Positions 11,270 to 22,334 of a stretch of 64,000 bases of DNA are shown here, one piece after another. The notes below the pieces were generated by a model. That model had not been told where the DNA came from. It ran no database searches and saw only the letters and a list, made by a program, of their open reading frames with translations. Position 1 is the first letter of the stretch, and the number at the start of each line of letters is the position of its first letter. This stretch comes from Linum tenue. Its lineage: Eukaryota > Streptophyta > Magnoliopsida > Malpighiales > Linaceae. The stretch lies in the NCBI GenBank assembly GCA_946122785.1, contig CAMGYJ010000009.1, positions 29,175,633 through 29,239,632 on the forward strand, given 5' to 3'. The translations under genes and the position numbers were made by a program.

Positions 11270-11827
11270 GTTGTGCCTCTAATCTAAGCTTTACTCTGTA
11301 CTCAAAATCGCGGCAAAGAAGGATATGGAACCACTGCTCTACCGATGAAGGTTAATTATATATACAAGGTTAGGATAAATTGTGGCGCCATATTTTTCCC
11401 GCGAAAAAATAGTTAGGGTTTAGTCTAAGGTACATGAACTTGGGATAAACATGGGTAGTTATTAAACCTAAAATTAAAAATATACTTTTTTCGATTGAAT
11501 AAAGAATTGAGTGCTATTAGTAAATATTCGCTCATATTAATATTTGATCCTTCCCCATACACGTAGTACACAGCTAGAGTCAGCTGGCGTTTGGCTTTAC
11601 TAAGAAAGGCTTTTCATTTTAAATATTTTCGTTATTTGTGAAAATGGTAAAGAAATCACTAAGATAAAGAACATAAAGTTCAACTCGTTCCTACCAAAAA
11701 TATAAGATATCACAAATCGTGTTATTAATGGGGATAATTATTAAGTGGCCCATTGAAGCATTAATTCGGCCATCATTCCCAGTAGGGTTTTGTAATCTAC
11801 GTCCTTGGTTCCCCAAAATTTCCAGCC
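11270..11827. other. Divergent promoter interval between ULP-like gene and transposase
   Basis: About 560 bp of AT-rich sequence lies between the start of the ULP-like gene (minus) and the first transposase codons (plus). It should hold both promoters. No specific element can be named with confidence. Confidence 0.4.
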
Positions 11828-14520
11828 GTGACAATCACGTCGGAGGCAGACTCACCATTGACGTCGGAGGAAGTCCAAGAAAACGCTGGTGCCGGAGCCA
11901 GTCACACCACCCAGGAAGATAATGTCGCCGATCTCATATTTCTACAGCCGGAAGATATTAAAAAAATGAAGTTCGATGATACAGAAGAAGCCTATGATTT
12001 CTACATGGACTACGGGTTAGTCAAAGGCTTCGACATCAGAAAATCAGACATTGGTCGTGATAAGAACAAAGTTATGATATGGTATGACTATGTATGCTCT
12101 GGCGAGGGAAAGAGGCGCATGAAGAGCACAGAACGAAAGAGAGAAGCAAGAGGGGAGACCAGATTTAACTGCAGAGCCAAGATGCGTGTTAAATAACACA
12201 ATGTCGATGGGAAGTGGTATGTGCACCAGTTTGATGATGTACACACACATGAAACGATCCCAAGAGAATATAGACACTACATGAAAGGGAAACATCGTAT
12301 GAGTGATGCAGTCAAAGCAGCGATAAATTTTAGAAGAGCTGCAGGTATGAAAACTTCTCAAATTGTGAATCTGGCCGTATCAGAAGCAAGAGGCTACAAC
12401 AATTTGGGGTACACGAGGAAGGATGCATATAATTATGTGGACAAAGATAGGAAAGAACAAATCAGTGAAGGTGATGCCGCAACAGCCCTAGCCTACCTGC
12501 AAGCTAAATGCAGCGCGGACGAGCATTTCGTTATTGAACTAAAGAAGGATGACGACAACCGGCTTATTAACATTTTCTGGGCCGATAGTATTTCTGTTTC
12601 TGATTATGCATGCTTTGGAGAATTACTGTCATTCGATGCTACTTACAAAAGGAACATTTACCAGATGCCTCTCGTGATTTTTTCAGGTACTTTTCCTTCA
12701 CACATAGAATTATCCCTAGCATGCTAAAATAACCCTAGAAGTTTGCATAATCTAACTTTGTTTTAACTTTTTTAGGTGTCAACCACCATTCGCAAACTTG
12801 CATATTTGCATGTGCTTTCTTGGCTAACGAGAGAGAGGAAAATTATATTTGGGTGTTGGGAGCTTTGAAGAGAAGGCTAGGCGGTGTAGATCCCAAGACT
12901 GTTATTATAGATGGGGATAGAGCAATGCGTAATGCTATTCAGAAAGTATTTCCCGATGCAACACATCGTCTATGTTCCTGGCATATAGACAAGACTATAA
13001 CCAGAAATGTGAAGAATCATCGTACTTTTTTGCCCCGATGGAAGCATTTTGTGTCAGCTGACTGGGAACCTTCAGAATTCGAAGAAAAGTGGAAATCAGT
13101 GGTTGAGGAATGCTCCCTTCAGCACAACAATTGGGTCTCCAATTTATTTGAGCAAAGACATGAATGGGGGTATGCATATTTGCGTTCGAATTTCTTCGCA
13201 GGCTTGAGTACAACATCAAGATGTGAAGGACTGAACTCTCAACTTGCCAATTATATCGAGAAGGATAAAAATCTCCTTGAGTTCTTTATTCACTTTGATC
13301 GTTGGACTAGGGATATGAGGGAGAATGAGTGTCATGCTGATTTTGAATCCATTCATCGAGAACGAACCATCACAAGCAATGTCTTAGTCTCACTTCAGAA
13401 GAGTGGAGCGGCGGTTTTCACAAAGAACGCATTCTTCTTATTCAGAGACGAGGTTGAAAAGTCGGCATGTTGCATAAGATTGGAGACAGAGCGATCGGAA
13501 ATTGAGCATGTGTACAAGGTCAAGGTGTCTGGCATGAATAAGGTTTTTCAAGTCACGTACGCAGTTGAACCCTTTGCAATGGAATGTAGTTGTAATCACT
13601 ACAATTATATGGGAATACCATGTCGTCATATGATTTTTGTACTAGAAGAGAGCATACTGGAACTTCCTGAAGGCCTAGTACGTCGAAGATGGTCAAAGAA
13701 GCCGAAGACACTAGAGAGCTTGGAGGAACCGGGCAGACTAGATGAATCGCAACTTTTCGCATTGAGGTTTGCCATGACTATCACTTTTAATTTTTTTTTT
13801 TAAATATTGGTTCGAAGCTAGGTGAACATTAATTTTACTCACTTTGTATTTCTTCTTGTGTCAATCAGGTATGGTACTATTCAACAACACAGCTTATAAC
13901 TAATGTTAAAAGGGGCAAAATCTAGTGAGTGCTTCAAGATTGCTCGTGAGGGAATTCAATCATTATGTGAAAAGTTGGACATGGTGGACACTGGCAACGT
14001 GGACATACCCGGCATTAATAGACCGAAGGCGAATGAAATTTTGTTGGATCCATTACAAGTCAAAGCTAAAGGTTCGGGGGCTAAAAAATCTAAAAGGAAG
14101 AAAGGAGAACCACGACAGTGTAGCAATTGCGGTGGATGGCGCCACTATAGGACCCAATGCCCACATCCTATTGGCTATGTGAAGCCAACCTCAAACGGTG
14201 ATGCCCCGAATGATGGTGTTTCGGAAGAAGGTGGCGGTGGCGATGACACCGATGTTGATCCTCCCACCACTCAAGATCAGTCGGAAACAGTACCGAAGAG
14301 AAGGCAAAAGCATTGCAGTAAGTGCGGTTCTACCAATCATAATGCAAGAACGTGTACTGGGCCTGGGCCATCCGATGATGAAAATGACGATGATGAAAAT
14401 GACGATGACGACGATTATGAGCAACCTAGGGTAAGAATAAGATATAATTGTTCGTGTCTACACAATGCAGTTGCATCCAATATTTTTGTACGTCTAAAAT
14501 CGTCGTTATCGATTTTGTAG
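11828..14520 (+). pseudogene. MURA/FAR1-type MULE transposase, two in-frame stops
   Basis: Three exons can be followed: 11828-12686, 12776-13766 and 13869-14520, with GT-AG introns of 89 and 102 bp that restore the frame. Order of domains: FAR1-type N-terminal DNA-binding region (EEAYDFYMDYGLVKGFDIR), MULE transposase core, SWIM zinc finger (CSC...CRH at 13585-13629), and two CCHC knuckles (14119-14160 and 14314-14354) before an Asp-rich tail. Candidate catalytic acids are all present: Asp in LSFDATY (12635), Asp in IDGDRAM (12910-12918), Glu in TSRCEGLN (13225). TAA stops at 12194-12196 and 13897-13899 interrupt an otherwise open frame, and no in-frame ATG lies in the first exon before the FAR1 domain (a GTG stands at 11828). 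The enzyme would cut and paste the element via its TIRs; this copy looks recently inactivated. Confidence 0.9.
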
Positions 14521-15945
14521 AAGAGGCATGTTACAAGAAGTAGCAAACTAAGGATGGTTGAAAACTTGAAGTGAAGATGGACGTCCTTATCCTATTCGGA
14601 TTAGGACTAATGGACTATGTGAAGACTGCCAGTATCAGCTTGAAGCGGCGTCGTTTGATTTATAAGAAGACTGTTGCCGTCTGCGGTGTCGTTTTACTTG
14701 TGTGTCGTTTTATTTATGTGTCTCTTTGGTTTATAAGAAGACTACTGCCTTCTACGGTGTCATTTTATTTAGTTAGGATGGATTTGATTGAATTCGATAT
14801 GGAGGTTGCTCCCTAAATAAATCATGTGCAACATTTCAGTTGAATTATTTTTCTCACTCGTTTTTTTATTGAATTATTAAATCAGATTTTTTATTTGTTT
14901 ATAAAATTACTTAATTTTGGCTACTAAAATTATGAAATGTAATTTGGGCGTGAAATGACAAGAGCATGCGCCGACAGAGGACTTCTGAAAATGGAGGCAG
15001 TAATCAAGAAATAAACTACAGTATTTTTATTGAGTGAAAGATCCCTCACCGATATATTATTAAGATCTCAAACACTAAAAGTACAAATCTTGAAAAACAA
15101 AACAATGTACTTTCCCTCCTCCCACTTTTATACTATACATATGGCAACTTTCCCCTCTTGTATATATTTTGGGAGCATGATCAACAAGTACGCGTCAATG
15201 TCGCCCAGAAGAACCATCATATGACGTAGGGTTCCACAACACCTATTATGGAATCGTAACAACATATGATGATTCTTTGGGCGATATTCAAACGGTGACT
15301 TATTGTCATTGCTCCCCTCCATGCCTCTAACAAAGACCCTGCATGGAGAGAAAAGGAGAAACAATACAACGAAGGATTTAGTTTAACAGTCATGATCTAA
15401 CAATGACATAATTAAAGGAACTGAGATCTAAAATAATACGCAGTCTCATCTTTACCACTGCACCCGAAAATAAAGCATGGACAGGAGGACGAAGAGGCGG
15501 ATGGGGTTGATTTTCGGGGTTGAGAAGATGGGAGAAAGGGGTCTTTTCAGGGATTGAGAGGAGGAACGAACAACAGTAGGAGATGAGTGCCTCTTGGGTT
15601 TCGGAGCATGGTCTCTCCCTCTCTGATTAAAGAATTTATAAATGAGCTCATAAATTTACTTTGCCTTTCCAGCCCTTCCCATTTACTGAAAATCACACTC
15701 CCTACCGCTGCCTCGGCCTCGGTAACGTCAGCACTGGTTAGGGGCAAATGCGACTTTCCGAAAACGGCGATATCTGATTGGGTGACACGCCGCGGTTAGG
15801 ATTGAAGCTCTTTCACCATCGGATTAAAGGAAAATTTAGGAATTGACGGCGGGAGATGGGGATGTGCTTTTAGACTGGCTTTGTAGATTAACTAACTTTT
15901 TCGTTTACCAAAATTAATCTACTGATTTGGTACATGTAATTGTAA

Positions 15946-15991
15946 CCCTAAACCCTAAACCCTAAACCCGAATCCCTAAACCCTAAACCCG
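15946..15991. repeat. Interstitial telomere-like (CCCTAAA)n, copy 1
   Basis: Five to six CCCTAAA units with two CCCGAA interruptions at the end of the first duplicated block. Normal sequence resumes on both sides, so it is interstitial. Confidence 0.9.
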
Positions 15992-18175
15992 AACCAATCA
16001 ATACCATATACTCTACAACAATAACACCTTATAGGCTTATACCCGAACCAATCCATCCCATTGCTTATTTAGTGGAATCCTAGGTGGCACCATTATTTAG
16101 CAAGATTGCAATGCCACCTAGGATATTTTTTCTAAACTAGCAAGATTGCTAAATTAGGAATTCTTCTTGCAATGCCAAACCCTAATACACGAACCAATCA
16201 ATAACATATACTCTACAACAATAACACCTTATAGGCTTATACCCTAACCAATCAATACCATATATACTCTAAACCATCAACACCTTGCTTATTTAGACCA
16301 TCTCCAATGGTGCAATTCTTGAGAATTGCAAGCTGATGTGGCAAGGGAGTGAAAGTGGGATGGTGAGTTGCATTGATGTGGGATCAATTACAAAAGTTGC
16401 AAATTTGCATCCGATGAATGTTTTCATGCAGTTGCAAATTTTCATGCAGCACACACATATATACAATTCCAATCATAATACTTTACATAATTCGAATAAC
16501 ACAACGACAAAAAACAACTTGAGAGAAAACTCAAATTAATATAACACACTCACCAATTAATATTGAATTGCATTGAAAATTAAGTAGGACCCACGGTCAC
16601 AATTGATGCATAGTTAAAGTTGCTGAAGTGGCAATTGGGACCATATATTTGCTCGGTGTTGGAAACTTGAACTGAAACTGGAAGTCCTCCTATGCCAAGT
16701 TGTTTGGTATATAAGAAGACTGTTGGCTCTTGCGGTGTCGTTTAATTTATGCACTCATTAATGGTCAGTTGAAGGCAATTTTTAAGCACTCTAAATAAAT
16801 CATGTGCAACATTTCAGTTGAATAATCTTGAGAACTAGTTTTTTTTATTCAATTATTATATCGTATTTTTTGCACTAATTTTGAGCACTCATTAAATGGG
16901 TAGAGCATGTGGCGACAGAGGAGCAGAGTTCGAAATCCGGCAAAAAATCCGGTTGGCCCAATCGTAAAGACTTCTAAAAATGGAGTCAGTAGTCAACAAA
17001 TAAAGTACAATATTTTTATTGGGAGTGTAGGATCCCCTGCAGATTTAGAAGATCTCAAACGCTAATAGTACAAAGTACAGTATTTTTATTGGGAGTGTAG
17101 GATCCCCTGCAGATTTAGAAGATCTCAAACGCTAATAGTACAAAGTACAGTATTTTTATTGGGAGTGGAGGATCCCTCGCAGATTTAGAAGATCTCAAAC
17201 ACTTTTGGAAGCCTCCATGGAAGCGAAGAGAGAAGCAGAAGAAAAAATAACAAAACAGTATACAAATATAAACAAATGTTACATATAGTCCAACAAAAAC
17301 AAAAAGCTGTACTTTCCCTCCCTATTTTATCCTATTATACATATTGCAACTTTCCTATCTTGTATACATTTTGGGAGCATGATCAACAAGTACGCGTCAA
17401 TATCGCCCAAAAGAATCACCACATGAAGTAGGGTTCCACAACACCTATTATGGAATCGCAACAACATGTGATGATTCTTTCGGCGATATTCAGACGGCGA
17501 CTTATTGTCATTGCTCCCCTCCCTGCCTCTAACAAATACCCTGCATGGAGAGAAAAGGGGAAACAATACAACGAAGGATTTAGTTTAACAGTCATGATCT
17601 AACAATGACATAATGAAAGGAAATGATATCTAAAATAATACGCAGTCTCATCATTACCACTGCACCCGGAAATAAAGCATGGGATAGGAGGACGAAGAGG
17701 CGGATGGGGTTGATTTTCGGAGTTTCATATTGAGAGGATGGAAGAAAGGGTTCTTTTCAGGGATTGAGAGGAGGAGGAACGAACAGCAGCAGGAGATGAG
17801 TGCCACTCGGGTTTCGAAGCACGGTCTCTGCTTCACTGATTAACGAATTTATAGATTGACTCGTAATTACTTTTACTTTCCCTCCCTTCACATTTACTGA
17901 AAATTACACTCCCTACCACTGCCTCGGCCTTGGTAACACCAGCATTGGTTATGGGCAAAAGCGACTTTCCGAATTCGGCAATATCTAATTGGGTGACACG
18001 CACCCGACAAGGATCGAAGGTATTTCACCATCGGATTAAGGGAAAAGTTTAGGAATTGACGGTGGGAAATGGGGATGTACATTTATAAATAGTCTGAATT
18101 TGTAGATTAACTAACTTTTTCGTTTACCAATATTACTCTATTGATCTGGTTTATGTTATTCTAACTTGAATCATA

Positions 18176-18213
18176 ACCCTAAACCCTAAACCCTAAACCC
18201 TAAACCAAACCCT
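18176..18213. repeat. Interstitial telomere-like (CCCTAAA)n, copy 2
   Basis: About four CCCTAAA units at the matching position of the second duplicated block, followed as in the first copy region by an ACGAACCAATCAATA segment. Confidence 0.9.
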
Positions 18214-18215
18214 AA

Positions 18216-20009
18216 TACACGAACCAATCAATACCATATACTCTACAACAATAACAACACATTATAGGCTTATACCGTAACCAATCAATAACATATATAC
18301 TTTAAACCATCAACACCTTGCTCCTCCCTTATACCATAACCTTCAAGACCTTATACTGTATACCAACAACACCTTCTTCTATCTCCATCCCCAACTTTCA
18401 ATTTATAATAAGTGTTTCCTTTGAAATATAAAATGGAACCCACCTTGGCAATTGCTAGCATAATTTAGGGATGTAGATGAATAGAAATTGTTAAGTGATG
18501 AATTGCTAAATTGATGATGTGGCGGTAGGGACCTCATTTAGAAATTGTTGTTCAATTTTAGGGATGAAGATGATCAATACACTAACCCAATACCATATAC
18601 TCTAAACCATCAACACCTTATACAATATCGTATTTTAGGGATGGAGATGATCAATACACTAACCCAATACCTTGTACCCTAAACCATCAACACCTTATAC
18701 AATATCGTATACCTATACGCTGATAAATTAAAATTATAACTTGCTTTTCAAAACATAAATTAAAAATTGATACTTACTAAGTATCGAACCACAAACCTCT
18801 ACTTTATTGACTAAGCAAATAACAGACAATTAACCAATTAAGCTACATCACATTGATGACCATCTTGCATAATTTTGCTTTCTTATTAAGTGAAGGGTTA
18901 AAATGAACGATAAATATATCACATGGGATTGTTTCAACTTCGGCGGGGACTGAGAGAGTGGAAAAGGGGTAATTATTCTACCAAAAAAGAAAAGAAAAGG
19001 GGGAATTAACGAAGAGTTAAATTGGACGGATTGTCTTTAGCACGCCACTACCACCCAAAATCCTTCGGAGCAAAGACATGTTGGTTCAAGTCAAAGAATA
19101 AATGAAGAAAGATGAAGTTAAGAACTCCAACTAATTTTGATTCCATATGTGGCGAATCTCTAATGGGCGGGATAACCAACATGGCAAAATCGTTAATGAG
19201 AACCTACTTTGCACACACCAAATCATTTTATCTCGTACCGATAAATGTGTAAAGAGACACGCTACAATAATTATGTCTAAATTTTCCTGATAATAAGGCA
19301 TGATCAGCATTTATAAGAAGATGTTAAGACAATATAAAATCGAGAAAAATAAAACAACACCTACCCTCAGCCGAATCAATCAATACAATATGCTCTGGAC
19401 CATCAACAATTCAACACCTTATAAATCATCCCATATACCATATACTCTAAACCATATACCATATACTCTAAACCATCCCATATACCATATACCATATACC
19501 ATATACCATATACCATATACTCTAAACCATCAACAACCTAATACACTAACCAGTCCGTAATCATTAACTTAACCATAAACACCTTATACAATAATCGCAT
19601 ACCTATACGCTCATAAAATTTTACATTTTGAAAATACTTGCCCAAGTAAAGTACACAAGTACTTCAAAAGTGAAATTCTAACTTTCGTTTCAAAACATAA
19701 ATTTAAAAAATGTCCTCACTAAGTATCCAACCACAAGCCTCTAATTAGTCTACAAGAGGTTTGTTATGTCAAGAGGGGCAAACAGTGAGAGAGTGGAACA
19801 TGGGCAATTAATAAAGAGTTAAATTGGGCGGATTGTTTTTTACCTCGTACCGATAAATGTGTAAAGAGACACGCTACCATTTACCGAATCCCAAAAAAAA
19901 GATGGAACACATAATTGTGTTTAAATTGCGTGAACGCAAGACATGATCAGGATATAGAAGCAGAAGCAGAAGCAGAAGCAGGCGCAGATGTAAATAAAAG
20001 CCCAACCTC
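18216..20009. other. MULE internal non-coding sequence with microsatellite
   Basis: No gene seen. 19431-19530 is a tandem run based on CCATATACCATATACTCTAAA. The segment CTCGTACCGATAAATGTGTA with AAGAGACACGCTAC occurs at about 19232 and 19843, and AAGAGTTAAATTGG(A/G)CGGATTG at about 19011 and 19816, so another diverged duplication is present. 18782-18848 is tRNA-like on minus (see findings). Confidence 0.6.
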
Positions 20010-20778
20010 TTCACAATCCGGATCATGTACACAAGCCCACTTTTGAAGGGAATTTAAAAGCCCAACTAGACTTTGTCCTAAACGCACCGTTAATACATAA
20101 ACACAAGTTAAGGCGACCTCTCCATCCGATTCGAATCAAATCCTGTCTTCTTCATTTTCTTCCTCAATTAGGTCGAAGACTGTGTTGCTTATTTCATCTT
20201 CAATTTTTGTAAATTCCAGTCGGAAATATAATGGCGAAGAACAAAAATTCGATTGTGGATACAAGGAAACGATGATTATGTGGAGATTTTTGATTCCGGT
20301 CGGAAATAAAATGGCGAAGAACAACACGTCGATTGTGGATACAAGGATTTGTGGTTCAAAATGATGATTATGTGGGGATTTTAGATTGAAAAGGGATCTT
20401 CTCTTCGAACGTGGATACATAGATTTGGGGTTCAAAACATGATGATGTTGGGGATTTGATATTGGATTGGGAGCTAAATCGAATGTCGATCAAATGATAA
20501 AAAGAATTTCAGATTTCAGAAACGATGATAAAAGGATTATGTTCGAACTTCGAACTAAGAGGGGACATCCCCTCCAAGACGAATGAGGGACTAGAAATTG
20601 GTTAGGGCGGCGGGTCGTATCCATAGGGTTTAACCTCTTAATCGATATAATTAAACCGGGTACAGTTAGGTTGAAGTCCAATGAAAAACGCTTAAACGCT
20701 TCGTGATGCTTTTGGTAATTTTCCTTGCCCCTGGTTACCCGTACCCCAGATTTTGCCCTGGGCACCCTAGAACTGCCC
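20010..20778 (-). repeat. Right terminal inverted repeat of the giant MULE
   Basis: Inverted partner of 5957-6765. It contains an extra internal tandem duplication with an 80-bp period (CGGAAATA...ATGGCGAAGAAC at 20221 and again at 20301), which the left TIR lacks. Confidence 0.85.
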
Positions 20779-20796
20779 ATATATATATATATATAT

Positions 20797-21017
20797 CAAT
20801 TAAGAATTGCACTCATCAACTTTAGGTAATATAAAAGTATTTTATCACCACTACACTACAAGTTATTTCAAATTTAAAAGCTAACATAAATCAATATATC
20901 ATACTATAAAAAAAATTCACAATGCCAAAAGGTCGATCTCTTTGACTTCTAAAGTTATTTTTGACTCTACCCATTGCAATTGCAAGTGTAGACAGACACA
21001 ATTTCAGCTTTGAGCTA
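20797..21017. other. Spacer between two MULEs
   Basis: Short AT-rich non-coding sequence; nothing recognised. Confidence 0.4.
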
Positions 21018-21026
21018 TATTAAAAA

Positions 21027-22325
21027 GGTTTAATTCACGCGCATAGCCATAACTTTCACGGTTTTGACAAATATAGCCACTTTTTGAAAAATACACTAAA
21101 ATAGCCATTCCGTCAAAAACTTTAACGGACTAACTGCGAATGCTGACTGGACTAACGGTAGTGATTGACGTGGCATGTTTTTTTAATTAACTAAACAATA
21201 AATAATAAAAGAAAATGCCAATAAAAATTATCCTTTTCTTTTAATTAACTGAAAACCCTATAATTTATGTTTTGTCCGCCACTAAGACTTCCCTTCCTCT
21301 TCTTCTTCTTCTCGCCACTGCCAATCCTCCGTCGCTACACCCACAAGCTCTTTCCCATCAACCCAACGAACAAGAAAATGCATTTCTCAACGACCAATCG
21401 GAGAAGAAGGAGAAGAGAGGTGGCGGTGGTGGTCCGGAGCTGAAAAAGTTCGTCGATCTATGAGAAGTACAAAGCGACGACGGTGGGCAACAGGGGACTG
21501 ACGGCGATTCCTCCTCTTCTCTCCTCCTCTTGCTTGATCTGGCCTCCCCTCACCTCTTACATCTCGTCGGCGAAAATACCAGACCGAGAGATTGAAGAAC
21601 CCTAATCGACATTGAACTTCCCCTTTGAAAAATTCCAGATCCAGAAATTGAAGAACCCTAATCGCCATTGTTTCTTTGCCAGGCTTTGTTCATTATGTTA
21701 CTATCGACGAGTTCGTGTATCTGTTTCTCACCGCCATTGCTGAATCTCTAAAGTCTCCGCAATAAGATGATTTTTAGAGTCGGAGTTGCGAGCGGGTTAT
21801 GAACGGTCGATTCAGATCCTCTCCTGCTTTCTTCGGTGGACAGGGGTCGTTCTCCCCTGACCCCTCGATAGGGATTCCAAGGCGACAGTGGCGGTGGAAC
21901 CAGGAACGACGCGCTAAATCTGTTGCTCATCGATTATCCATTCCATAAGGAATCAAAAATCAAAGAGAGAGATAGTAGCAGAGGAAGAAATCCAAGCTTT
22001 TGAGAGGGAGATGAAGCGGATGGTGTGGAGTGCAAAAGAGAAAGAGAAAGATAATAATAATAATATTGTTTTCTAAAAATAAAAACTTTAATTTGACATG
22101 GCGCCCAGTTGGCATGGCGAGTCTAGTTGGACATGTGTTGGAGCTGATGTGGTAGGTGAAGTGGCATCCACATCAGCGTCTTATTAACGGGTGTTAAAGT
22201 TTTAAATGGAAATGACTAATTTTGTCAAATGAGTTTCCAAAATGTGGCTACAATTGTGTATTTTTCAAAAAGTGACTATATTTGTCAAAACCGTGAAAGT
22301 TATGGCTATGCGGGTGAATTAAACC
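21027..22325. mobile_element. Non-autonomous MULE, 1.3 kb, with 9-bp target duplication
   Basis: The left end GGTTTAATTCACGCGCATAG and the complement of the right end GGTTTAATTCACCCGCATAG match, and the match continues through CCATAACTTTCACGGTTTTG and ACAAATATAG to about 90 bp, then more weakly. The 9-bp direct repeat TATTAAAAA flanks it exactly (21018-21026 and 22326-22334), the target length typical of Mutator-like elements. No transposase is present. The interior is Ser/Pro-codon-rich (21290-21480), and its 3' half is GC-richer than the ends, so a captured gene fragment is possible, but I cannot identify one. Confidence 0.88.
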
Positions 22326-22334
22326 TATTAAAAA

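Larger units (their letters stand above)
14555..18215. repeat. Duplicated non-coding block downstream of the transposase
   Basis: Sequence from about 14555 to 15990 recurs, diverged and with insertions, at about 16660-18215. Shared landmarks in the same order include TATAAGAAGACTGTTG, CAGTATTTTTATTG, the TTTTGGGAGCATGATCAACA block with ACGCGTCAAT, CGAAGAGGCGGATGGGGTTG, GGTAACGTCAGCACTGG-like and TTTCGTTTACCAA. Each copy ends in a telomere-like CCCTAAA run. A 16990-17200 segment carries a further unit of about 70 bp repeated three times (GGGAGTGTAGGATCCCCTGC). No protein is encoded. Confidence 0.8.
5957..20778. mobile_element. Giant MULE (Mutator-like DNA transposon) with long TIRs, 14.8 kb
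   Basis: The ends are inverted copies of each other. The left end reads GGTGACTTCTACGGTGCACA then GGGCAAAATCCGGGTACGGG, and the complement of the right end reads GGGCAGTTCTAGGGTGCCCA then GGGCAAAATCTGGGGTACGG. Matching continues inwards in order (GCCGCCCTAACCAATTTC, CGTCTTGGAGGG, TTCTTCGCCATT, TTAACGGTGCGTTTAGGA) for about 0.8 kb on each side. Both ends are flanked by (AT)n, so the expected 9-11 bp target duplication cannot be separated from the microsatellite. Inside lie a MURA/FAR1-type transposase gene, a ULP1/C48-like gene and a 290-codon ORF. MULEs with MURA-type transposase, long TIRs and ULP-like passengers are known in plants (the Kaonashi type in Arabidopsis). The transposase has two stops, so this copy is probably not autonomous. 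Confidence 0.87.

Noticed and set aside
15946..15991. Chromosome end
   Set aside because: Short interstitial run with transposon sequence continuing on both sides.
16300..16640. Tourist-like MITE starting GACCATCTCCAATGG
   Set aside because: No matching inverted right end or target duplication found.
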